NCBI GenBank assembly: GCA_024349245.1
Contig: JALDNG010000462.1
Coordinates: 30,001-94,000, forward strand
Length of the DNA stretch: 64,000 bases
Direction of reading: 5' to 3'
DNA from: Neodontobutis hainanensis
Taxonomy: Eukaryota > Chordata > Actinopteri > Gobiiformes > Odontobutidae
In this document: positions 9,294 through 19,442 of the stretch, piece after piece
Layout: each line of letters starts with the position of its first letter
Numbering within the stretch: position 1 is the stretch's first letter
The notes under the pieces: model-generated
Seen by the model: the letters and a program-made list of their open reading frames with translations, nothing else
The model's database searches: none
What the model was told of the DNA's origin: nothing
Translations under genes and position numbers: made by a program

Positions 9294-12166
9294 TTGAGCG
9301 TGTTTGTGTGTGTATGTGTGTGTGTTTATGTGTGTTTATGTGTGTTTGTGTGCTTATGTGTGTGTATATGTGTGTTTGTGTGTGTTTGTGTGTGTTTATG
9401 TGTGTTTGTGTGTGTATGTGTGTGTTTGTGTGTGTTTATGTGTGCTTATGTGTGTGTTTTGTGTGTGTATGTCTGTGTTTGTGTGTGTTTGTGTGTGTAT
9501 GTGTGTGATTGTGTGTGCTTATATGTGTGTTGTGTGTGTTTGTGTGTGTATGTGTGTGTTTGTGTGTGTATGTGTGTGTTTGTGTGTGTTTTATGTGTTT
9601 GTGTGTTTTTGTGTGTGTATGTGTGTTTGTGTGTGTTTGTGTGTGTATGTGTGTTTGTGTGTGTATGTGTGTGATTGTGTGTGTTTATGTGTGATTGTGT
9701 GCTTATGTGTGTCTATGTGTGTGTTTGTGTGCGTGTTTGTGTGTGTATGTGTGTGTGTTTATGTGTGTTTGTGTGTGTTTGTGTGCTTATGTGTGTGTAT
9801 ATGTGTGTTTATGTGTGTTTGTGTGTGTTTGTGTGTGTTTGTGTATGTGTGTATGTGTTGTGTGTGTTTGTGTGTGTTTGTGTGTGTTTATGTGTGTTGT
9901 GTGTGTATGTGTGTGTTTGTGTGTGTTTATGTGTGCTTATGTGTGTGTTTGTGTGTGTTTGTGTGTATGTGTGTGTATGTGTGTGTTTGTGTGTGTATGT
10001 GTGAATTTGTGTGTGTGTTTGTGTGTGTATGTGTGTGTTTGTGTGTGTGTTTATGTGTGTTTGTGTGTGTTTGTTTGTGTGTGTATGTGTGTGTTTGTGT
10101 GCGTTTGCGTGCTTATGTGTGTGTATATGTGTTTGTTTGTGTGTGTGTTTGTGTGTGAATGTGTGCTTATGTGTGTGTATGTGTGTATATGTTTGTGTGT
10201 GTTTGTGTGATTGTGTGTGTATGTGTGTTTGTGTGCTTATGTGTGTATGTGTGTTTATGTGTGTATGTGTGTGTTTGTGTGTGTTTGTGTGTTTGTGTAT
10301 GTGTGTGTTTGTGTGTGTTTGTGTGTGTTTTGTGTGTTTGTGTATGTGTGTGTTTGTGTGTGTTTGTGTGTGTATGTGTGTTTGTGTGTGTTTATGTGTG
10401 CTTATGTGTGTGTTTGTGTGTGTTTGTGTGTATGTGTGTGTATGTGTGTGTTTGTGTGTGTATGTGTGAATTTGTGTGTGTTTGTGTGTAAATGTGTGTG
10501 TTGTGTGTGTGTTTATGTGTGTTTGTTTGTGTTTGTTTGTGTGTGTATGTGTGTGTTTGTGAGCGTTTGCGTGCTTATGTGTGTGTATATGTGTGTTTGT
10601 GTGTGTGTTTGTGTGTGAATGTGTGCTTATGTGTGTGTATGTGTGTGTATATGTTTGTGTGTGTTTGTGTGATTATGTGTGTGTATGTGTGTTTATGTGT
10701 GTGTATGTGTGTTGTGTGTTTATGTGTGTTTGTGTGTGTTTGTGTGTGTTTTGTGTGTTTGTGTATGTGTGTGTTTGTGTGTGTTTGTCTGTGTTTGTGT
10801 GTGTGTTTGTGTGTGTTTGTGTGTGTATGTGTGTGTTTGTGTGTGTATGTGTGTGTTTGTGTGTGTTTGTGTGCTTATGTGTGTGTGTTTGTGTGTGTTT
10901 GTGTGTGTTTGTGTGTGTTTGTGTGCTTATGTGTGTGTGTTTGTGTGTGTTTGTGTGCTTATGTGTGTGTTTATGTGTGTTTGTTTGTGTGTGTATGTGT
11001 GTGTTTGTGTGTGTTTATGTGTGTTTGTGTGTGTTTGTGTGCTTATGTGTGTGTTTATGTGTGTTTGTTTGTGTGTGTATGTGTGTGTGTTTGTGTGTGT
11101 ATGTGTGTGTTTGTGTGTGTGTTTGTGTGTGTTTGTGTGCTTATGTGTGTGTATGTGTGTGTATGTGTTTGTCTTTGTGTGTGTTTGTGTGCTTATGTGT
11201 GTGTATGTGTGTTTATGTGTGTATGTGTGTGTATGTGTGTGTTTATGTGTGTTTGTGTGTGTTTGTGTGTGTTTTGTGTGTTTGTGTATGTGTGTGTTTG
11301 TGTGTGTTTATGTGTGTGTTTGTGTGTGTTTGTCTGTGTTTGTGTGTGTGTTTGTGTGTGTATGTGTGTGTTTGTGTGTGTATGTGTGTGTTTGTGTGTG
11401 TTTGTGTGCTTATGTGTGTGTGTATTGTGTGTGTTTGTGTGTGTTTGTGTGCTTATGTGTGTGTTTATGTGTTTGTTTGTGTGTGTATGTGTGTGTTTGT
11501 GTGTGTTTGTGTGTGTTTGTGTGCTTATGTGTGTGTTTATGTGTGTTTGTTTGTGTGTGTATGTGTGTGTGTTTGTGTGTGTATGTGTGTGTTTGTGTGT
11601 GTGTTTGTGTGTGTTTGTGTGCTTATGTGTGTGTATGTGTGTTTATGTGTGTATGTGTGTGTATGTGTGTGTTTATGTGTGTTTGTGTGTGTTGTGTGTG
11701 TTTTGTGTGTTTGTGTATGTGTGTGTTGTGTGTGTTTATGTTGGTGTTTGTGTCTGTTTGTGTCTGTTTGTGTGTGTGTTTGTGTGTGTATGTGTGTGTT
11801 TGTGTGTGTTTGTGTGCTTATGTGTGTGTATGTGTGTTTGTGTGTGTTTGTGTGTGTTTGTGTGCTTATGTGTGTGTTTATGTGTGTTTGTTTGTGTGTG
11901 TATGTGTGTGTATGTGTGTGTTTGTGTGTGTTTATGTGTGTTTGTGTGTGTTTGTGTGCTTATGTGTATGTGTTTATGTGTGTTTGTTTGTGTGTGTATG
12001 TGTGTGTGTTTGTGTGTGTATGTGTGTGTTTGTGTGTGTGTTTGTGTGTGTTTGTGTGCTTATGTTTGTGTGTGTGTGTTTGTGTGTGTTTGTGTGCTTA
12101 TGTGTGTGTTTATGTGTGTTTTTTTGTGTGTGTGTGTATGTGTGTGTTTATGTGTGTTTGTGTACC
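9294..12166. repeat. GT-rich minisatellite, right block
   Basis: Same G/T-only texture as the left block, but punctuated by TGCTTATGTG and GTTTTGTGTG words rather than TACGTGTGCG. A longer block starting GTTTTGTGTGTTTGTGTATG recurs near 10329, 10748, 11271 and 11700, so there is a higher-order period of about 420-520 bp. It starts at the LINE 5' end and stops at 12166, where ordinary sequence resumes. The two blocks are probably one array split by the LINE. Confidence 0.95.
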
Positions 12167-12471
12167 TGACCTGTTCAGTCTCCGCCTCCTCTCTCTCCTG
12201 CTCTCTCTTCTTCTGCACTCTCTCTCTCAGTGTCCTCTCGTCTGCCACACTTCCCACTTCCACTCACGGACTCCATGGCAATTGTTCATTTTAGGTTTCA
12301 TACAATTTTCTTCACTGATAAGCGTACAGAATAGTACATTTTACATATGATTAGTGTTATGATTATAAAAGAAACAACCACATCTAGGATCTCTTTGCCC
12401 ACTAAGTACTTACATTAGCTACATGCACTAATATAACAGAAATACTGCCTTACCAGTGGATTTACATGCTG
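12167..12471. other. Non-coding stretch next to the minisatellite
   Basis: It starts with a pyrimidine-rich CTCTCT tract (12180-12240) and continues as AT-rich sequence with no long open frame. The part next to the primer-binding site is probably leader sequence of the LTR element to its right. Confidence 0.5.
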
Positions 12472-12800
12472 ATCCCATCCTCGCCGCCAAATTGTAGTCA
12501 AGCAGAGAGAATCATAAATTTTGCAAGACAAGCCCTTTAATAAATCTAAATCTAGCAAACATCTGTTTTACATCATTGTCATTCTTATTGTGAGACATAG
12601 AAGTGCTCTCCGTTTCCATTAAACATGAACTAAAACCTATAACAAAATAAGATCTAAGTTTATATTCTTTGGGAGGTAAAGAGAGGGCCCCATTTTCCAC
12701 GAAACTCGAACTAAAACATAATCATATAAGGCCTAAGTTTATATTTCTGGGGAGGCAAACTAACAAGTTTATATCTCTCCCATTTGGGAGGTAGAGGCCT
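12472..12800 (-). mobile_element. LTR end with tRNA-Ser-type primer-binding site
   Basis: Read on the minus strand, an LTR ends in CA at 12493, followed by a 3-base spacer and TGGCGGCGAGGATGGGAT (12472-12489). This has the form of a retroviral primer-binding site. Its complement matches the 3' end of vertebrate tRNA-Ser(GCU), as I recall it, with one difference. The LTR body contains two imperfect direct repeats (about 12617-12683 and 12700-12760) sharing CTAAGTTTATATT and GGGAGG, like enhancer repeats in U3. The outer LTR end is not certain. Little or none of the interior remains to the left. Confidence 0.55.
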
Positions 12801-12867
12801 TGCTTTCAGGGGCCAACTTATGCCCTCTTACATCCAGACCAGCTCGTACATCTTCGTCTGCCCCTGG

Positions 12868-13650
12868 TTATCCGATGTTCTAAGCGAGCATCGCACCAGC
12901 CTCCGGTCAGCTGAGAGAAAATGGCGCAAGTCAAAAGATCGTACTGACCTCTCTACCTACCAGTCTCTCCTCTCTAATTTCTCTGCTGAGGTCACCTCTG
13001 CAAAAACCATCTACTACCATTCTAAGTTAACCAACTCACCTGACTCACGCACTCTCTTTAAAACCTTCTCTGCCCTCCTTTGTCCGCCTGCTCCCCCTCC
13101 TTCATCAGAGTTAACAGCTGATGATTTTGTGTCTTTCTTTGTAAAGAAAACAACCGCCATCAGCAGTCAGTTTTCTGCACCAGCACCTGTTGAACTCTTT
13201 CACACCTGATACGTGTTTGCTCCCCTCTTTTTCTCCTCGAACTGAAGCGGACGTTTCCAAGGTCATTAGTTTTAACCACCCTACCACCTGCCCGCTGGAT
13301 CCCATCCCCACACATCTCCTTCAGGCCATCTCTCCATCTGTCGTGCTCTCCACTGGGTCATTCCCCACTGCTTTCAAAGAGGCCCGCATCACACCACTCC
13401 TGAAGAAACCCACTCTCAACCCTACACTGTTAGAAAACTACAGACCGGTTTCCCTCCTTCCCTTTACTGCCAAAGCTCTGGAGCGAGTTGTGTTTAACCA
13501 GCTCTCCTCCTTTCTCACACGGAACAACCTCCTGGACCAGAACCAGTCTGGGTTCAAGAGCGGACATTCCACGAAACTGCACTGCTCTCAGTCATCGAAG
13601 CTCTGAGACTGGCAAAGGCAACATCCACGGCTGCTCCAAAGGCGAGGAGC
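12868..13650 (+). mobile_element. L2-like LINE fragment (endonuclease-RT linker and RT start)
   Basis: The plus strand reads PWLSDVLSEHRTSLRSAERK and LSNFSAEVTSAKTIYYHSK (to 13200). After a frameshift it reads CPLDPIPTHLLQ, ITPLLKKPTLNP, ENYRPVSLLPF and LDQNQSGFKSGHST (13190-13606). These are the fish L2-type pol linker and RT motifs 0-2, in the right order. It breaks off before the catalytic YADD box, so both ends are truncated. Confidence 0.85.
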
Positions 13651-14695
13651 AGCTGTCTCCATTTCTTTTGTGTCAGTGGAAGATTTGAGAATCATGTAAC
13701 TAAAGAAAACAAGTCACCTGCAGCTACTAAATGTCTTTTTATCAGTTCAAATATACTTTAAACTGTAGATTTATTCATAAACCTTTCCCACATTGACAGG
13801 TTTAAACCACTTTTTATTAGGTTTAGATCGGTATTTTATTCAAGTTTAGACCAAGTTTTGTCAGGTTTAGAACAGGTTTTATCAGGTTTAGACCAGGTAG
13901 TTCCTGTTTTGGCTGTGACAGTGTTGCTGTTTCCTGTTTCTCAGCAGAATAAAAACCCGCCCCTTTTCCCTCCAGATTGAATGCTATTGGCTGTTGACTG
14001 CACGGCCCTCACCCAGTAATCATTGGTTAAGGTTTAAACCTGGGCTGAGAGACAGAGTTGAACCAGTGTGAAACAAATGAAGCCAAAGTTCCCAGGTTTG
14101 GCTTTGTTTGATTTGATCAAAACTTGGTCAACTCTGATTTTGAGACTGGTGCGGCATTGTTGGAAGGTGATGAGTTCAGCTGAAGTGCTTTTCTACATTT
14201 TGGGGACAATATAGTGGTTTTGTAAGACGTCACACATGTCCATAAATCCAATAATAACAGGTTCCACATGAACAGCAGCAGGAATGAGGCCGTTACTGTG
14301 GAGTGTTTTCTCATTTCACTTTATTGTCATTTCTCACAGGATTTCAACCCAAATCACATTTATCTGTGTCATATTTCAAATCCACCTTTATATTAATGAA
14401 GTGTACAGAAGCACTTGTGGAGACAAATGCTGTGATTGATCCTTCTCTACAAACACAATGAGACCAACATGAGATTGATGTCATCAGTTTGTTTCTGTGT
14501 GGGATCTGTCTCTGTCAAAGAAACTGGAAAAGAACTGTTCCTCTGTTTTATCCAATCAGACCAGCTCAAACTCAAAATACAAAGTCCATCTCTGATCATT
14601 TAAGTGAGTCTTTTCTAACATGTGTGAGTGTGTGAGGTCAGGTAGACTGGACTATCTGATCAGCAGTGAGGATGTTTCTGTACAAGAGGACACTC
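13651..14695. other. Start of duplicated segment A and 3' flank of NLR copy A
   Basis: From about 13800 there are degenerate copies of a CAGGTTTAGACCAGGTTTTAT word in tandem. From about 13980 the sequence matches 34340 onward in copy B. 14140-14695 is nearly identical to 35037-35579 and is probably the 3' UTR and downstream flank of the NLR gene. No coding frame is supported. Confidence 0.7.
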
Positions 14696-15234
14696 TCAGT
14701 CCCACAGAGTTAACAACGACACTGAAGAGTCAACAGACCTGAACCTAAACCCAGGAAACAGAGTCTGAGTGAATGTGGTGTTGAAGGTGTGGAGGTGGGT
14801 CAGTTGGTCAGAGGAGACTGTGTAGAAGGACAGAGAGCCAGCAGGACAGTCCACATACACTGCTACTGTCCCAGAAGAGGACGAGGAGTGAGGGAGGCGG
14901 GTTTGTTTGTAATTATGCCAAACATAATAACCAACTTCAGAGCAGGACAGACTCCAGGACTGATCGTTGGATCCAAACAGACAGTCATCACTGTCTCCTT
15001 TCCTTCTGATTCCTCTGTAAGACACTGAAACATAAACCCTTCCGCTCCACTGGACCTCCCAGTAACAGCGACCAGTCAGACCAGTCGAACACAGAAGCTG
15101 AAACAAGTCCTCAAATCTGTCCTGATGATCTGGATATGGCTGCTCCTCTTTCACTCGTGTCACCTTCTTGTTGTTGTCAGAGAGTTTGAGGCGTCTGTGA
15201 GCTGTGTTTGGATCCAGTGTGAGTTCACAGAAAT
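14696..15234 (-). pseudogene. B30.2 (PRY-SPRY) exon, NLR copy A
   Basis: Terminal exon after a CATCAG acceptor. It opens with FCELTLDPNTAHRRLKLSD (PRY part), then YPDHQDRFED, CSTGLTGRCYWEVQWSG, YRGIRRKG, NDQSWSLSCS, GTVAVYVDCPAGSLSFYTV and LFPGFRF, the full PRY-SPRY order. It joins in phase to the 47-bp exon upstream. The domain is a ligand-binding beta-sandwich in TRIM and fish NLR proteins. The frame is intact for its full length, unlike that of copy B, and ends at 14696. Confidence 0.9.
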
Positions 15235-15587
15235 CTGATGGAGAGAAGACACAATACAGCTGCAGTTAGTCCTCTGTCCTCTCTGAACACATGAGATTAA
15301 CACAAATGTACAAGATTCTGTTTGATGGAAAAGTCATATTAGAAGAAAGACTTTAAACTCTTCTTCTACTGTTTATTGCTGTAGGACATAAAGCAGCTCC
15401 TAAAGCTCCAGCCTCTGACGTCACTACACAGGAGTTTATTCACTTCTCTGTGCTTCATGGAAATGGACATCAGTCACATTTCTTTGACACATTTGACTCC
15501 AATAGTTGTTCTATTCTATGGAAACACAGAACAAAGTGTGTTGAAGCTGCAGCAGTGGTTCTGATGGTGGTTGGTGCAGACAGTGGT
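15235..15587. other. Intron 8 of NLR copy A, 3' part
   Basis: No gene. It is nearly identical to 36137-36490 in copy B up to about 15585, where the Rex3 insert begins in A. Confidence 0.75.
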
Positions 15588-16226
15588 CGTACAGGATCAA
15601 ACAGCCCTTAGCAAAGGGCCCCGGACCCCATACTCCCAGAGCACCCCCACAGGGCACCACAAGGGACACAGTCGAATGCCTTCTCCAGATCCACAAAATA
15701 CATGTGGACTGGTTGGGCAAACTCCCATAAACCCTCCAGCCCCTGGAGAGGGTATAGAGCTGGTCCAGTGTTCCACGCCCGGGACGAAAACCGCATTGTT
15801 CCTCCTGGATCTGAGGTTTGACTATCGGCCGTATTCTCCTCTCCAGTACCTGGCATAGACTTTCCTGGGGTCTATTCCCAGGAAAGACAACAGTGAGAGC
15901 CCTATCCCCGACCCGAAGGCGCAGGGAAGTGACCCTCTCGTTCACCGAGGTGAACTCCAACACATGGCGGCTGAGCTGGGGGGCTATAAGCAAGCCCACA
16001 CTAGCCCGCCGCCTCTCATTGTAGGCAACTCCAGAGTAGTGGAGAGTCCGGCCTCTCTCGAGGATTTGGGTTCCAGAGCTCAAGCTGTGCGTGGAGGTGA
16101 GCCCGACTGTCTCTAGTCGGTATCTCTCAACTTCCCGCACAAGCTCAGGTTCCTTCCCCGCCAGCGAGGTGACATTCCATGTCTATATTGCCAGATTCTG
16201 TGTCCGGGGAGTCACAACTTGTACAT
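15588..16226 (-). mobile_element. Rex3/RTE-type LINE fragment, internally deleted
   Basis: The minus strand reads LERGRTLHYSGVAYNERRRA and LLIAPQLSRHVLEF, the Rex3 endonuclease start. At about 15885 it jumps to CQVLERRIRPIVKPQIQEEQ and CGFRPGRGTLDQLYTL, which belong to the RT. The region between, with most of the endonuclease and the first RT motifs, is gone. A second frame (15608-15856) continues the RT with VHMYFVDLEKAFDCVP, showing a frameshift. It lies in intron 8 of NLR copy A and is absent from copy B. Confidence 0.85.
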
Positions 16227-16780
16227 GTTCACATTTCTTCGACAAATTTGACTCCAATAGTTTTTCTATTCATTGGAAACACTGTTGAAAAAACTCTGCT
16301 ACAGACACACTCTCATACAGCTCCAGCTTATACAGGTGTCTGCAGGCCTCTATGAGTCTGAGTCACACTAACTCTGCAACAAACTACTGCTGCATCACTT
16401 TTACAACCATCACTGTCTCAGAGTCACACACACACACTTTTCAGGACAATGTGGAAAAGACATGACTTTTGTCCCTGAATTTGTGTCTGGCTCAGAGTTT
16501 GGACAGAGACAGATCCCATTGTAAGTCCAGTAAGTCCAGTAATGAATAGGGTTTGTCTGAGTCAACAAAGGTCAGGCTCAGTGACACATCAATGACAGCA
16601 TTTACAATCATTATTTCTCACTTTACATCAAGTGGAAGAGAAGAAACATCTGCAGTTTGTACAAAAGACAAACTGAGCTTCTCCAATATTTCTGAAGCTT
16701 TGAAATCTTTCTGTGAGTTTAGAGCAAAGCCTGTGGTTCAGAGATGTCTTGGTCTAAATCAATGAGACTGTCACACTTAC

Positions 16781-16827
16781 ACTTCCTGAGACCTGGTCTG
16801 ATCCAGTGGACTCCAGCAGGATCCAGT
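16781..16827 (-). pseudogene. 47-bp linker exon, NLR copy A
   Basis: Encodes LDPAGVHWIRPGLRK between the last LRR and the B30.2 domain, with acceptor CCTTCAG and donor GTAAGTG. It enters in phase 2 and leaves in phase 1, matching the exons on each side. Identical in layout to 37366-37412. Confidence 0.8.
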
Positions 16828-17689
16828 CTGAAGGAAAACAGAGACATTACATCAGTCTGATCCACACAAGCTTTTCTTTTACATCTCATTGTTCCTCCTG
16901 AAGCACTCTTTGAGCCTCATTTATCAAACATGTGTCTCTGACATTTATCAATCTGAACTTCAGCAGAAGTTCACTCAGATCACATGCAGCTCTGAGCTCC
17001 AGTCCATTTACCACACTTTTACAGGATTTTACACTAAACTCAGATTAAACTTCAACAACAATTCACTTAAGAAAATCAAATTACTTTATTGTGGCTGTAT
17101 TCTTTTCCTGGCTTAGGAGAAAAAGAGTGTACTTATAGTTCAGAAATTATTTTAGCTTTTTTGAGGAAAAGACCATTACACATATATTAAAAAAAAATGT
17201 TTTTAACAGTAGTTCTGTTCCATTTTCTGTAAATGTACCTGAAATACCTGAGGGTAGTGTGGTTTTAATGTCACTGACACAAGTTGGATTTGCGCATGAA
17301 GTATAATATTTATTTGTTGAATCCAAGCACAAGCTAGTGTACTTTTGTGCCGGTCCCAAGGTTAATGCTTTTTTGTTCTGCCACTGACCAATCAGTAAAA
17401 AGCTACATAAGAGCCCACCTCATGACCTTTGTGACAAAATTGCAAAAAGAAAATGTGGGACAGAGGCAAAGAACTACAGTAAATGAAAGCAAAACTCTGA
17501 TCTCATGAAAAAAAAAAATATATATATATATATCTTCTCAAACAAAGAATAGAACTTTTTTGGCAAATATACAAATAATATGTATCCAATTTATCCAATT
17601 TTATTTTTCAAATCAACATCCTTTTTTATTTGCTTCAATTAAAAAGATTTGTTATGTGGAAAAAAGCAAGTACAAATTCAGTAACCTCA

Positions 17690-18480
17690 CCCAGGCCTGT
17701 GTTCTACCACTGAACCTTGGTGAGATCCAAAGAAAAAATGGAACAATGGTTAATCCTCCCAAGAAAGGCTGGCCAATTAAAATGACCCCAGAGTGAAGCC
17801 ACAAAAACAAAAAAACACACATCATCTAAAAACTGCAGGCCTTACTTTCTTCAGTTAAGGTCAGTGTTCATGACTCATGACTCATCTTGATGATCCAAGA
17901 CTTTTAGGAAAATATTCTGTTGACTGAAACAAATGTTTTGGAAGGTGTGCAGCCCGTTACATCTGGTGTAAAAGTAACAGTATTTAAAATGAGAAAGGGA
18001 GTAACAGTCAAATATTGTGGTGGGAGTGTGATGGTCTGGGTTGCTTTGCTGCTTCAAGACCAAAACAACTTGCTGTGATTGATGGAACCATAAATTCTGT
18101 TCTCTAAAAAAATATTCTAAAGTGTCCGGCCATCAGGTCATGACCTCAAGCTGAATGACCAAAAACCCTCCAATGTGGCTGAAATAAAACAATTCTGCAA
18201 AGAAGCGAAGGCTAAAATTCCTCCACAGTGAAAGACTTGTTGTCTGCTTTCATAAATGTTTGATTGTAGTTGTTGCTGTTAAATTAGGCCATGTAGGTTC
18301 AGATACATTTTCCCTTAAATAAATAAAGTCATAAAAAACTGCATATTGTATTTACTTGAGCTATCGGAGTTTGATATTAAAATGTGTTTAATGATCTGAA
18401 ACAAAAACATAACAAATGTGCAAAAAATAAGAAATCAAGAAGGGGCACATTGAAGCCTCAAAAAAAATCTGTCACCATTT
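17690..18480 (+). mobile_element. Tc1-like DNA transposon, decayed
   Basis: The plus strand keeps the order of a fish Tc1-like element. It has a transposase N-terminal piece GTMVNPPKKGWPIKMTPE (to 17796). It then has nucleotide stretches corresponding to GGSVMVWG-like catalytic-domain text (18015-18060) and to the C-terminal part with CCCTCCAATGTGGCTGAA (18167-18184). A 3' flank with GATCTGAAACAAAAACATAAC and AAGAAATCAAGAAGGGG follows. Many indels break the frame and the inverted repeats are not clear. It lies in the intron between the last LRR exon and the 47-bp exon of NLR copy A, and is absent from copy B. Confidence 0.7.
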
Positions 18481-18702
18481 TATGCATTATATTGTTTCAA
18501 CTCAAGTGTTTGGCACTCCATGGCAGAGGCCATAGTAAAGTATATATGAATATATTTTTCATTTAAATAATGACTCTCAGCTGTTGGGTCATGGATGATG
18601 GAATGTGGATATGGAGGATTAAAGAGAATAGCACAGTTCAGTATAAAATGAGTTTGACAAACAAGTTTGATAAATGAGCCATAATCTCAAAGCTGTTTAT
18701 AC

Positions 18703-18876
18703 CTGAGAGTGTCCAGTCTGCAGAGGGGGTCCTCCTGTAGAGCAGACAGGAGCTTTACTCCTGTGTCTCCTGGATGGTTGTAGCTCAGATCCAGCTCTCT
18801 CAGATGGGAGGGGTTGGACCTCAGAGCTGAGGCCAGAGAAGCACAGCCTTCCTCTGAGATCAGACAACCTGAGAGT
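18703..18876 (-). pseudogene. LRR exon (last), NLR copy A
   Basis: 174 bp, phase 2 in and out. It encodes LSGCLISEEGCASLASAL, then HLRELDLSYNHPGDTGVKLL, an NLR-type leucine-rich repeat pair of about 28 residues each. It follows a TTTGCAG acceptor. The usual AGL word after LLS is replaced by ALQ. Confidence 0.88.
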
Positions 18877-19197
18877 CTGCAAACACACAACATTATACAG
18901 ATCATCAGTAACAGGTCTAAACATTAACAGGTCAAACTCCAGACAACATTTAGTTCACTACCTGCTTAAAAGTGACTAAAAACACAGCAGCTTGCTATAT
19001 CTTTGAAATACTTAACAAATTTTATAGGATAAACAAATGTTTTATTACAAATTAAAGCATTTGTCTTTTTCAAAAAAAAAGTACTTCTGTATTTGTCTTT
19101 GAGAATCAACAAAAGACTCCCATATGCAACAGACCAAGACCTAGAGTAAGAACCTCTAAATAAAGAGTGAGTAACATTAAAGTTTTAGACTCCTGAC

Positions 19198-19371
19198 CTG
19201 AGTTGTTCCAGTTTACAATGAGGACTCTTCAGTCCAACAGACAACATCTTCAACCCTGAGTCCTTCAAGTTGTTGTTACTGAGATCCAGTTCTCTCAGAC
19301 TAGAGGACTGGGAGCTGAGGACTGAGGACAGAGCTTCACAGCTTCTCTCTGACAAGTTACAGCTGCTCAGT
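19198..19371 (-). pseudogene. LRR exon (first), NLR copy A
   Basis: 174 bp, phase 2 in and out. It encodes LSSCNLSERSCEALSSVLSS, then LRELDLSNNNLKDSGLK. Copy A has this exon once, whereas copy B has two close versions of it. It is more diverged from both copy-B exons than they are from each other. Confidence 0.88.
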
Positions 19372-19442
19372 CTGGAGAGAAAATAGTTTTTGAAGTGTAG
19401 AAGTGTATTTAAATGTTACTCAGTAAAATAAACATTACTCAC

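Noticed and set aside
1..12166. CRISPR-like array or telomeric DNA
   Set aside because: There is no spacer/repeat alternation, the units are not TTAGGG, and the context is a eukaryotic minisatellite.
9304..12350. Cys/Val-rich frames of up to 600 codons in the right minisatellite block
   Set aside because: Same reason as the left block; the short non-repeat ends have no domain.
15608..15856. Separate 82-codon gene
   Set aside because: It is the second frame of the Rex3 RT (FVDLEKAFD), part of the same fragment.
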